Of a stretch of DNA of 8,848 nucleotides, positions 1 through 5,467 are shown one piece after another. The DNA lies in contig JABMDG010000021.1 in the NCBI GenBank assembly GCA_015904045.1, positions 14,502-23,349 on the forward strand. The letters are read 5' to 3'. This DNA is from Nitrospira sp. GTDB lineage: Bacteria > Nitrospirota > Nitrospiria > Nitrospirales > Nitrospiraceae. How positions within the stretch are numbered: the stretch's first letter is position 1; every line of letters begins with the position of its first letter. A program made the position numbers and the translations under genes. The notes under the pieces were generated by a model. That model saw only the letters and a list, made by a program, of their open reading frames with translations. It was not told the origin of the DNA and searched no databases.

Positions 1-228
1 GAGCGCCAGCTCGTTGTATTGCTGTTCAAACATAAGATGAAGCGTCTGGAACATCGGTCCCGTGACATTCCAATGGAAGTTATGCGTCTTGAGATAGAGC
101 GTATAGGTATCGGCCAGCACCTTCGCCAACCCCTCGGCGATTGCTTTCCGCTGTGCCGGTTCGATCCCGAGATCAATCTGCAGACCGTTTCCGCCCCCTG
201 CTTTTCCCGCACTTCTTGTTTTTTCCAT
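1..228 (-). CDS. dps: Dps-family DNA-binding ferritin-like protein, N-terminal part (3' end outside window)
   Basis: Dps proteins form 12-subunit cages that oxidise Fe(II) with hydrogen peroxide, store the iron and often bind DNA during starvation or oxidative stress. The 76 visible residues contain the Dps hallmark [14 protein letters not shown] (about 47-60), followed by [15 protein letters not shown]. The visible ferroxidase-site ligands are H52, H64 and E68, aligning with E. coli H51, H63 and D67; Glu at the third position is seen in other members of this subgroup. The remaining ligands lie outside the window. A glycine- and lysine-rich N-terminal tail (about residues 4-15) is the sort of extension that binds DNA in some Dps proteins. 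The ATG at 226-228 follows two AAGGA Shine-Dalgarno cores (237-241 and 233-237), which fixes the start. The gene is divergent from oxyR, a classical regulator of dps, so peroxide induction is likely. The identification is firm; the role in DNA binding is inferred. Confidence 0.93.
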   Translation of the reverse strand, partial: MEKTRSAGKAGGGNGLQIDLGIEPAQRKAIAEGLAKVLADTYTLYLKTHNFHWNVTGPMFQTLHLMFEQQYNELAL

Positions 229-276
229 GGTTTCCTTCCTTCAGCAAAGCCCCGTTTCGTAGCTTGCCGATCTTCT

Positions 277-304
277 CTTATCATGACTCCTACCATTGAC
301 TCAA
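277..304 (-). promoter_or_regulatory. possible sigma-70-like dps promoter
   Basis: Read on the minus strand there is a TTGAGT box (299-304) and, 16 bases further, GATAAG (277-282); an 18-base spacing gives TAAGAG instead. The candidate is about 50 nt upstream of the dps start codon. The -10 match is mediocre. The -35 box lies inside the inverted repeat at 289-312, so a protein bound to the repeat would affect this promoter. Tentative. Confidence 0.3.
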
Positions 305-312
305 TCGGTAGG
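289..312. repeat. bulged 11-bp inverted repeat in the dps promoter region
   Basis: CCTACC (289-294) and ATTGA (295-299) are mirrored by TCAAT (301-305) and GGTAGG (307-312). The centre base is C300, and a single unpaired C306 breaks the right arm. All 11 base pairs match. It overlaps the candidate -35 box of dps and has no T-run on either side, so an operator is more likely than a terminator. The regulator is unknown; it does not look like an OxyR site. Confidence 0.5.
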
Positions 313-459
313 TAATCTCGACGTTGTTCCTCCCAGGAAAGGCCACTACTATCTTGCGTAGACAACGCGATCGTATTGGCGCCGGCACTCCCGACAAGCA
401 ACACTCATAACATCCTCCATGTTGTAAGGGACATGCCGCGAATTTCTGCGCGCTTCATT

Positions 460-480
460 TCAAGGGTAACCGGCCCTTGA
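460..480. repeat. 7-bp perfect inverted repeat upstream of oxyR
   Basis: TCAAGGG (460-466) is mirrored by CCCTTGA (474-480) around a 7-base loop. It lies 14 bp before the palindromes near oxyR. No U-run follows on either strand, so it is not a standard intrinsic terminator. It could be an operator or a leader hairpin; a chance occurrence is possible. Confidence 0.35.
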
Positions 481-494
481 GCATTAGTCCAATT

Positions 495-530
495 GATAGT
501 ATATTATCGCCCAATAAGTATAGCTTATTG
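495..530. promoter_or_regulatory. candidate LysR/OxyR operator: two adjacent palindromes
   Basis: The first element, GATAGTATATTATC (495-508), matches its own reverse complement at 12 of 14 positions. The second is a perfect repeat, CAATAAG (512-518), TATAG, CTTATTG (524-530). Their centres are 19.5 bp apart, close to two helical turns, as expected for an OxyR tetramer touching four half-sites. The second element matches 7 of 10 defined positions of the E. coli 15-bp OxyR motif. It ends 15 bp before the oxyR start and overlaps a TTGATA box (493-498) that could be a -35 element, so negative autoregulation by OxyR is the simplest reading. Confidence 0.55.
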
Positions 531-545
531 AAAGAGAGGCAGGAT

Positions 546-1454
546 ATGACTCTGACGGAACTGCACTACATCGTCGCAGTAGCTCAAGAACGTCACTTCG
601 GCCGTGCGGCCGAGCGAGTCTTTGTCACACAACCGGCCCTGAGTCTTGCGATCAAGAAGCTGGAGGAAGAGTTGGGCTTGACGATTTTTGATCGGCGCCA
701 AAACCGGATCGAACTGACGGCGATCGGGGACAAGATCGTCCATCAGGCTCAGCGCGTGCTGGAAGAAGCGGAACAAATTAAGATCCTCGCGACTCAAGGC
801 AAAGATCATTTGAACGGACCTTTGCGGCTCGGTGTCATCGCGACCGTCGGGCCCTATATCTTGCCGGACCTGGTTCCGCAGTTGAGCGCACGCGCACCCA
901 AAATGCCGCTGGAGCTGGAAGAAAATCTGACACTTAATTTGACCGGCATGCTGAAAAACGGAAAACTGGACGTGATCATGATCGCTCTGCCCTTCGACGA
1001 GCCGGCAATCGTCACCCAGGCCCTGTACGACGAACCGTTCAAAGTACTGGTTCCGACCGGGCATCCCTGGCAGAAAAAGAAACTGATCGATTCACGGCAA
1101 TTGGGATCAGAAAAGGTGCTCCTACCGCACGCAGGCCACTGTTTTCGGCAACAGGTTCTGGACGCCTGCCCCGAACTCAGCCGATCGGACGCCGAAGGCT
1201 GGCAAGGCAATTCTCTGGAGACGATCAGGCAGATGGTTGCTTCAGGTCTGGGCATCACCGTGATGCCTTCCAGCGCCCTCACGTCGAAATACGACAGCGC
1301 TCGGTTGGTCGCCATCAACCTGGCGAAACCAGTGCCCGGTCGTCGAATTGGACTCGCCTGGCGGCGCGGCTTCACACGGCCCCGCGTCATCGACACCATT
1401 CGCGATGCCGTCCACGCACTTAAGATACCCTGCCTGACGATGGTGACGCACTGA
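546..1454 (+). CDS. oxyR: OxyR, hydrogen peroxide-sensing LysR-type regulator
   Basis: The product is 302 residues, close to the usual OxyR length of about 305. Residues 1-60 form the winged helix-turn-helix (TLTELHYIVAVAQERHFGRA, then TQPALSLAIKKLEEELG). The rest is the LysR-type sensor domain. The two redox cysteines, C199 and C208 (GHCFRQQVLDAC), fall on exactly the E. coli numbers, with eight residues between them; T100 in the GVIATVGPY segment is also kept. In characterised OxyR, peroxide converts these cysteines to a disulfide that changes DNA binding and activates dps, catalase and peroxidase genes. I chose ATG 546 because the LysR family begins here and GAGAGG sits 7-9 nt upstream. 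An in-frame TTG at 477 would add 23 unrelated residues and run through the operator. Divergent dps and downstream xth support the role. Confidence 0.95.
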   Translation: MTLTELHYIVAVAQERHFGRAAERVFVTQPALSLAIKKLEEELGLTIFDRRQNRIELTAIGDKIVHQAQRVLEEAEQIKILATQGKDHLNGPLRLGVIATVGPYILPDLVPQLSARAPKMPLELEENLTLNLTGMLKNGKLDVIMIALPFDEPAIVTQALYDEPFKVLVPTGHPWQKKKLIDSRQLGSEKVLLPHAGHCFRQQVLDACPELSRSDAEGWQGNSLETIRQMVASGLGITVMPSSALTSKYDSARLVAINLAKPVPGRRIGLAWRRGFTRPRVIDTIRDAVHALKIPCLTMVTH

Positions 1455-1465
1455 GGCACGCCCGC

Positions 1466-1494
1466 TTGTTGCCCTCCCCCGCTTTTGCTAGGAT
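1466..1494 (+). promoter_or_regulatory. possible sigma-70-like xth promoter
   Basis: TTGTTG (1466-1471) is followed after exactly 17 bases by TAGGAT (1489-1494). Transcription would start near 1501, leaving a leader of only about 12 nt before the xth ATG at 1513. This agrees with the lack of a good Shine-Dalgarno sequence in front of that ATG. Tentative, because xth could also be cotranscribed with oxyR across the 58-nt gap. Confidence 0.4.
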
Positions 1495-1512
1495 GCGCTC
1501 GCCTAACCTCAC

Positions 1513-2286
1513 ATGAAAATCGCTACGTTCAACGTCAACTCGCTCCGCAAACGCCTCCCCATCGTGCTGGAGTGGCTCGACCGCCAGAAGCCCGATGTCC
1601 TCTGTCTCCAAGAAACGAAAGTGCAAGATAGCGAGTTCCCGCTACTGGCCTTGACACCGTCCGGCTATGAAATCACCTACCGCGGCATGAAGTCGTACAA
1701 CGGGGTGGCCATTCTCAGTCGCAAAAAACCCGAGGCGGTGTTTTATGGATTCGACGACGGAGGAGAACCGGAGGACGCCCGCTTGCTTAGAGTCGTGATC
1801 GACGGCATTCCCATCGTGAATACCTATGTGCCGCAGGGCTTTGAGATCGACTCGCCGAAGTACGCCTACAAATTGGGATGGTACGAGCGGTTGCGGAAAT
1901 ATTTCGACAAGCACCTTGTACCGCAAGCGCCGGCGATTTGGTGCGGAGACATGAACGTGGCGCCTCGGCCAATGGACGTGCACAGCCCGGAAAAACACCT
2001 GAACCATGTCTGCTACCATGAAGCGGCCCGGAAGGCGTATGAACAGACGCTTGCGTGGGGATTCCAAGACGTATTTGTGAAATTGTATCCGACACGGCAG
2101 CAGTACACGTTCTGGGACTATCGGGCGCCGGGTTCGCTGGAGGCCAACAAAGGATGGAGGATCGACCACATTCTCTCGACAAGGCCGCTGGCGGAGAAAT
2201 GTGTGCGGGCTGATGTGGACGTCGGGCCGCGGCGAGCAAAAGACCCCTCAGATCATACCTTTCTCTGGGCGGAGTTCTCGATCTGA
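1513..2286 (+). CDS. xth: exodeoxyribonuclease III / AP endonuclease
   Basis: Exonuclease III cleaves DNA at abasic sites and removes blocked 3' ends left by oxidative damage, opening base-excision repair in the cytoplasm. The product is 257 residues, about the length of the E. coli enzyme (268). The Mg-dependent exonuclease-endonuclease-phosphatase fold is complete. N7 lies in FNVNSLRKR, E34 in LQETKVQD, Y105 in NTYVPQG, and D146/N148 in WCGDMNVAP. WRIDHI (215-220) and PSDH (245-248) supply the late Asp and His catalytic residues. The start is fixed by the family N-terminus (MKIATFNVNS). There is no clear Shine-Dalgarno sequence, which suggests a near-leaderless transcript from the candidate promoter at 1466-1494. 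The position after oxyR and dps fits repair of peroxide-damaged DNA. Whether OxyR controls it cannot be seen here. Confidence 0.95.
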   Translation: MKIATFNVNSLRKRLPIVLEWLDRQKPDVLCLQETKVQDSEFPLLALTPSGYEITYRGMKSYNGVAILSRKKPEAVFYGFDDGGEPEDARLLRVVIDGIPIVNTYVPQGFEIDSPKYAYKLGWYERLRKYFDKHLVPQAPAIWCGDMNVAPRPMDVHSPEKHLNHVCYHEAARKAYEQTLAWGFQDVFVKLYPTRQQYTFWDYRAPGSLEANKGWRIDHILSTRPLAEKCVRADVDVGPRRAKDPSDHTFLWAEFSI

Positions 2287-2316
2287 CCACGCACGCGACG
2301 CCCACTCCCCGCCCCA

Positions 2317-2350
2317 TCCGATCACACGCCTAACCACGCCCGTGATCGGA
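2317..2350. repeat. 9-bp perfect inverted repeat between convergent genes
   Basis: TCCGATCAC (2317-2325) is mirrored perfectly by GTGATCGGA (2342-2350) around a 16-base loop. It sits between the 3' ends of xth (plus) and the small zinc-ribbon gene (minus). No T-run follows on either strand, so it is not a textbook intrinsic terminator. Its position suggests an end-of-transcript hairpin or an mRNA 3'-end stabiliser serving both genes. Confidence 0.45.
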
Positions 2351-2374
2351 AGGAACCGACACAACGCATGTGCC

Positions 2375-2545
2375 TTACGCGGCGTGGAGCAACGCAGCTT
2401 TTTCCCGAAGATGATTGAGGCGATTCTGCAACAGCAACGGATCGAGGATCAGTCCGCAATTGATGCATCGATGAATGATCGTGCCGGGCGACAGTTCCGG
2501 TTGCCGCTCTTCGATCATAAGGCCTCTGCACTTTTGACAGGTCAT
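2375..2545 (-). CDS. 56-residue zinc-ribbon-like protein with two CxxC pairs
   Basis: This short gene encodes 56 residues beginning MTCQKCRGLMIEERQPELSP. It has one CxxC at residues 3-6 (CQKC) and another at 27-30 (CINC, followed by GLILDP). This is the pattern of a single zinc ribbon or rubredoxin-like knuckle binding one metal ion. The rest is a basic, leucine-rich helix (about 37-55). The start at 2545 is preceded by a perfect AGGAGGT (2551-2557) with five bases before the ATG, which is strong evidence that the gene is real. It is convergent with xth and divergent from the FAD oxidoreductase. I do not know its function. Similar tiny CxxC proteins act as transcription or translation accessory factors or remain uncharacterised; DNA, RNA or protein binding is only a guess. 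Confidence 0.8.
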   Translation of the reverse strand: MTCQKCRGLMIEERQPELSPGTIIHRCINCGLILDPLLLQNRLNHLREKAALLHAA

Positions 2546-2617
2546 GGATTACCTCCTGCTCCCATGCTCATGCTATTGAATCCCCCTGAACATGGAGGGC
2601 ACGGTAACATCGTGAGA

Positions 2618-2643
2618 TTAAACCCGTGTTAACAGGCAGTTAA
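2618..2643. repeat. three TTAA boxes at exact 11-bp spacing before the oxidoreductase start
   Basis: TTAA occurs at 2618-2621, 2629-2632 and 2640-2643, each 11 bp from the next, so all three face the same side of the helix. They lie in the 100-bp region between two divergent genes and end two bases before the GTG start codon at 2646. This may be a protein-binding site for either gene, or simply an AT-rich promoter segment. The remaining intergenic bases (2546-2617) show only the AGGAGGT of the zinc-ribbon gene. Confidence 0.3.
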
Positions 2644-2645
2644 AA

Positions 2646-3938
2646 GTGTCTAATGTGGAGGCATCCGGTGCCTGCGATGTCGCTGTCGTCGGTGCTGGCG
2701 CGGCAGGGCTGACCGCCTCGATTGTCGCGGGAGAATGTGCTGGGGGTAAGACGGGACGCAGCATCGTGCTGCTGGACGGCGCGAACCGCATCGGCGCGAA
2801 GATCCTCGTCTCGGGCGGCGGGCGCTGCAACGTCACACATGACGCCGTCACGCCGAGCGACTACTTCGGGAATCGCCGCATTATCAAAAACGTGCTGGCG
2901 GCCTTCTCCGCAGCAGACACCGTCGAGTGGTTCGCCTCGATGGGCGTCACGCTCAAACGCGAAGACACCGGCAAACTGTTTCCCGTCACCGACACAGCCA
3001 GAACAGTGCTCACCGCGCTGGTGACGCGAGCCCGCACGCTAGGCATCACCATCCGGACCGGCCATCGCGTGTCAGGTCTGGAGAAGTCCGTGAACGCTGG
3101 ATTCGTCCTCCAGCACAGCCATGGCTCTCTCAACGCGAAGAACGTCATCCTGGCGACCGGCGGCCGGTCGATTCCAAGATCGGGGAGCGATGGCTTCGGG
3201 TACAGCCTGGCCCGTCGGCTTGGCCATTCTGTCACGACCACCGTTCCAGCGCTCGTGCCGCTGGTGCTCGATGCCAAAATGTTTCACCAATCGCTCTCCG
3301 GCCTCTCGCAGGAGATCACGCTGTCGACGACCGTCAATGGACACACCGCTGATACGCGGACCGGCAGTTTGCTCTGGACACACTTCGGGATTAGCGGTCC
3401 CGTCGTCATGGATGCCAGCCGGTTCTGGACTCTCGCTCGTGAACGAGGAGAGGACGCCCTCGTCCACGCGAACTTCCTGCCTGGCCAGACACCAGAGCAG
3501 GTGCGTGCGTGGTTCGTGCATGAGGCTTCCCATCGCCCACGCCGATCGCTTGTCAACACGTTGGCCTTGCGTGTCCCTGAACGGTTTGCCGAAGCACTCT
3601 GCCGACACGTCGGATGCTCCCCGCAACAGGCCGTCGCGCAAGTCTGCCGAGCCGACCGAGAACGGCTGCTGACCGCGCTCACGAGATTGGCGCTGCCCAT
3701 CGAACGAGAGCGCGGCTGGAACTACGCGGAAGTGACGGCCGGCGGCGTGCCGCTGGAAGAGATCGACTACCGGACGATGGAGTCGAAGCTTGTGCCCGGC
3801 TTGTATCTCGTCGGCGAGATCCTCGATTGTGACGGACGCATCGGCGGCTTCAACTTCCAATGGGCCTGGGCCACGGGCTTCTTGGCAGGGAGAGCCGCCG
3901 CCGGCCTCGGACCTCGAAGAGGGCACCTTGTGCCCTGA
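2646..3938 (+). CDS. FAD-dependent oxidoreductase, HI0933/YhiN/BaiN family
   Basis: This 430-residue protein is a full-length member of the HI0933 flavoprotein family (typically 390-430 residues). It carries a Rossmann dinucleotide motif, VVGAGAAG (14-21), then an acidic residue ending the second strand (LLD, 42-44). It also carries SGGGRCNVTH (56-65), which contacts FAD in this family, ATGG (170-173), SGSDGFGYSLA, the THFGISGP segment (245-252) and the C-terminal GEILDCDGRIGGFNFQWAWATG signature that closes the flavin site. The family is cytoplasmic. BaiN has been linked to bile-acid dehydroxylation, but substrates of most members are unknown, so I give no symbol. The GTG at 2646 has only a weak AGG nine bases upstream; a GTG at 2655 is an alternative that also keeps the whole fold. 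It is divergent from the zinc-ribbon gene, and no neighbour points to a substrate. Confidence 0.88.
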   Translation: MSNVEASGACDVAVVGAGAAGLTASIVAGECAGGKTGRSIVLLDGANRIGAKILVSGGGRCNVTHDAVTPSDYFGNRRIIKNVLAAFSAADTVEWFASMGVTLKREDTGKLFPVTDTARTVLTALVTRARTLGITIRTGHRVSGLEKSVNAGFVLQHSHGSLNAKNVILATGGRSIPRSGSDGFGYSLARRLGHSVTTTVPALVPLVLDAKMFHQSLSGLSQEITLSTTVNGHTADTRTGSLLWTHFGISGPVVMDASRFWTLARERGEDALVHANFLPGQTPEQVRAWFVHEASHRPRRSLVNTLALRVPERFAEALCRHVGCSPQQAVAQVCRADRERLLTALTRLALPIERERGWNYAEVTAGGVPLEEIDYRTMESKLVPGLYLVGEILDCDGRIGGFNFQWAWATGFLAGRAAAGLGPRRGHLVP

Positions 3939-4211
3939 CGTGCGATCCTCCGAGGTAACGCGCATCGATATGGCGGTTCGTGGCAACATCACGCAGTCGC
4001 GTTGCGAGACGGGCACGCTGAGTTCCGAGGAACCGTGGCATAGTTGAAACCGAATGCCGAGGTTGCGAGGAGCGAGCCCGCCCGCGAAGGCTCGTCCCAA
4101 AAGCGACTCCGCGCTTGCAGCAGAGTGTTCATGAATGATGCGGATTAGAGTAACCGCCAGTGGAGCTCTGGCCCCCAAAAGGTGATTCACTCACAACAAC
4201 CGGAGGGAATG
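3939..4211. other. intergenic region before sixA, no convincing gene
   Basis: This is 273 bp between two plus-strand genes. A 25-codon reading frame (3970-4047) lacks a placed Shine-Dalgarno sequence and family resemblance, so I do not call it. The region contains the hairpin at 4073-4094 and an imperfect GCCAG/CTGGC repeat near 4160. I found no clear sigma-70 promoter for sixA. Confidence 0.6.
4073..4094. repeat. GC-rich hairpin (CGAGCC/GGCTCG)
   Basis: CGAGCC (4073-4078) and GGCTCG (4089-4094) form a perfect 6-bp stem with a 10-base loop, downstream of the FAD oxidoreductase. Four A residues follow (4099-4102), but there is no T-run on the plus strand. It may mark the 3' end of that transcript or be one copy of a dispersed palindromic element; copy number cannot be judged from one window. 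Confidence 0.35.
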
Positions 4212-4748
4212 ATGGATTGCCTGCTCGTTCGGCACGGGATTGCGATCGAATCCGAGAATTGGGATGGTTCGGAAGAGAATCGTCCCCTGACTGAGAAGGG
4301 AAGGAAGCGCGTCCGCCAAGCGGCAGCGGGACTGGCGGCGCTCGGCTGCAAGCCGACCCACTTGTGCAGCAGTCCGTTTGTCCGCGCCTACGGCACGGCC
4401 CGTCTGTTGCGCACCACGCTCTGTCCGACACTCAAGGTTGAGACGCGCGACGAACTCGCTGTCGGCGCGTCCTTCGAGCAGATCCTGTTATTCCTCCGCT
4501 CGTGTCCGGCAGATTCGATGGTCGTCTGCGTGGGCCATGAACCGCTGCTGGGTGAACTGGCGGGCGTATTGCTGTGCGGGAAACCAATCACGGGCATGTC
4601 GCTTAAAAAATCCGGGGCAGCCCTCATCCACTTGCCGGACGGGCCCAAGCCAGGCCAGGGGATTCTCCGTTGGTGGCTTCAGCCGATGCACTTGCGGGTC
4701 TTGGGGAAAAGAATGTCCGCGGAAACTGAGGAGGACGGCGGTGCTTAG
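4212..4748 (+). CDS. sixA: SixA-type phosphohistidine phosphatase (histidine phosphatase superfamily)
   Basis: The product is 178 residues, slightly longer than E. coli SixA (161). It has the catalytic RHG at 7-9 (LLVRHGIA), where H8 takes the phosphate. It also has CSSPFVRA (52-59) with the second phosphate-binding arginine, and VGHEPLLGEL (107-116) with the second catalytic histidine H109. E. coli SixA dephosphorylates phosphohistidine on the phosphotransferase protein NPr and was first reported on ArcB. Relatives in other phyla often sit beside CHAD and polyphosphate genes. I chose ATG 4212 because GGAGGG (4202-4207) is four bases upstream; the adjacent ATG 4209 is too close, and GTG 4182 adds ten unrelated residues. 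Its TAG stop overlaps the TAA of the convergent kinase-like gene. Superfamily membership is firm; the phosphohistidine substrate is inferred from the compact SixA-like form. Confidence 0.87.
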   Translation: MDCLLVRHGIAIESENWDGSEENRPLTEKGRKRVRQAAAGLAALGCKPTHLCSSPFVRAYGTARLLRTTLCPTLKVETRDELAVGASFEQILLFLRSCPADSMVVCVGHEPLLGELAGVLLCGKPITGMSLKKSGAALIHLPDGPKPGQGILRWWLQPMHLRVLGKRMSAETEEDGGA

Positions 4749-5467
4749 GCCGGGACCTGTTCCGAGGCCCCCGCGCGTTTGTGGCCTGGCAGGACGGGCA
4801 AGATATGCCCCCGAAGTTCTTCCTGAATCTCTTCGGGAGACTTTCTGGCATCGACGACATTGAAGCGGAATTCTTCCGCCATTTTGTCGAATTCTTCGAT
4901 CAGCAACGACTGATATTTCTTGAAGCTCTCATAGAGGTCGGCTCCCAGCCGGAGATCCATGCCGGATTCCCAGTAATTCATGCCCGTGGTTTCGATAACC
5001 CGCAGCGCCAGAGTTTCCACGTCGATACGCAAATAACAAACGAGATCCGGGATCAAGGCGAACCCGAACACGTCACGAATCCACTTGCGATCGCCGCTTC
5101 GCACAAAGTCCCGCGCGAAGGCCGTGTAGATATAGCGATCGGCCAGCACAATAAATCCCGAGCGAAGGGCGGGTATGATCTGATGCTCGAGGCGATCCGC
5201 GAAATCGGTCGCATACAGCAGGCTGAGCGACCAGCGGTCAAGAATGTTGCCGGCCTTTGCCACCTCGATCGTCTTGGACATTAGATTCGACCTCGTCCAT
5301 CCGGTCGTGATGACGCCGTAGCCTTGCACCTCAAGCCATTCCTGCAACATCTCGATGTGCGTCGACCGTCCGACGCCGTCCGTGCCTTCGATGGCGATAA
5401 GCTTCCCTTTCAGGTCACTCGGATTTAGGTACGTCAAACCGTCGCCAAAAAAGCGTCCGTCGGCCAT
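4745..5467 (-). CDS. thymidylate-kinase-like P-loop protein with Arg replacing the Walker A Lys
   Basis: This 240-residue protein has the thymidylate kinase fold. A short N-terminal extension (1-20) is followed by KLIAIEGTDGVGRSTH (22-37), where the P-loop reads GTDGVGRST and R34 (codon CGG) stands where kinases need Lys. Then come LLYATDFADRLEHQI (83-97), the DRY motif at 110-112 (VLADRYIYTAFARD) and YWESGMDLRLG (165-175). The REPG-type phosphate-contact segment of true thymidylate kinases is replaced by TTGWTRSNL. It is clearly paralogous to the upstream gene and translated from an ATG inside it, with GAGGG (5473-5477) about five bases before the start; the two genes overlap by 53 nt. Since the essential Lys is altered, it may be catalytically weak, use Arg, or act as a regulatory subunit. 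Cellular dTMP kinase activity should not be assigned to it. Substrate unknown. Confidence 0.85.
   Translation of the reverse strand: MADGRFFGDGLTYLNPSDLKGKLIAIEGTDGVGRSTHIEMLQEWLEVQGYGVITTGWTRSNLMSKTIEVAKAGNILDRWSLSLLYATDFADRLEHQIIPALRSGFIVLADRYIYTAFARDFVRSGDRKWIRDVFGFALIPDLVCYLRIDVETLALRVIETTGMNYWESGMDLRLGADLYESFKKYQSLLIEEFDKMAEEFRFNVVDARKSPEEIQEELRGHILPVLPGHKRAGASEQVPA

Larger units (their letters stand above)
229..545. other. dps-oxyR divergent intergenic region
   Basis: This 317-bp stretch separates divergent dps and oxyR. I see no convincing coding sequence in it. It holds a bulged inverted repeat at 289-312 near dps, a 7-bp perfect inverted repeat at 460-480, and two adjacent AT-rich palindromes at 495-530 just before oxyR. 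The last 60 bases before oxyR are clearly more AT-rich than the surrounding genes, as expected for a promoter. The middle (about 315-455) shows nothing I can name. Confidence 0.7.

Noticed and set aside
460..480. Intrinsic terminator upstream of oxyR
   Set aside because: The hairpin has no following T-run on either strand, and no plus-strand gene precedes it within the window.
477..545. TTG start extending OxyR by 23 residues
   Set aside because: OxyR proteins start at the equivalent of ATG 546, which has a Shine-Dalgarno sequence, and the extension would translate the palindromic operator.
2201..2632. 143-codon plus-strand frame after exonuclease III
   Set aside because: It begins inside xth and runs antisense to the small zinc-ribbon gene; it has no ribosome binding site at its start and no domain.
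3970..4047. 25-codon frame starting MAVRGNITQSRC
   Set aside because: Its GAGG is too far upstream, there is no recognisable homology, and it could be chance or the remnant of an older frame.
3072..4190. 372-codon open frame on the minus strand
   Set aside because: It lies mostly antisense to the FAD oxidoreductase, whose family motifs are unmistakable; its own translation resembles no family and is a typical GC-rich shadow frame.
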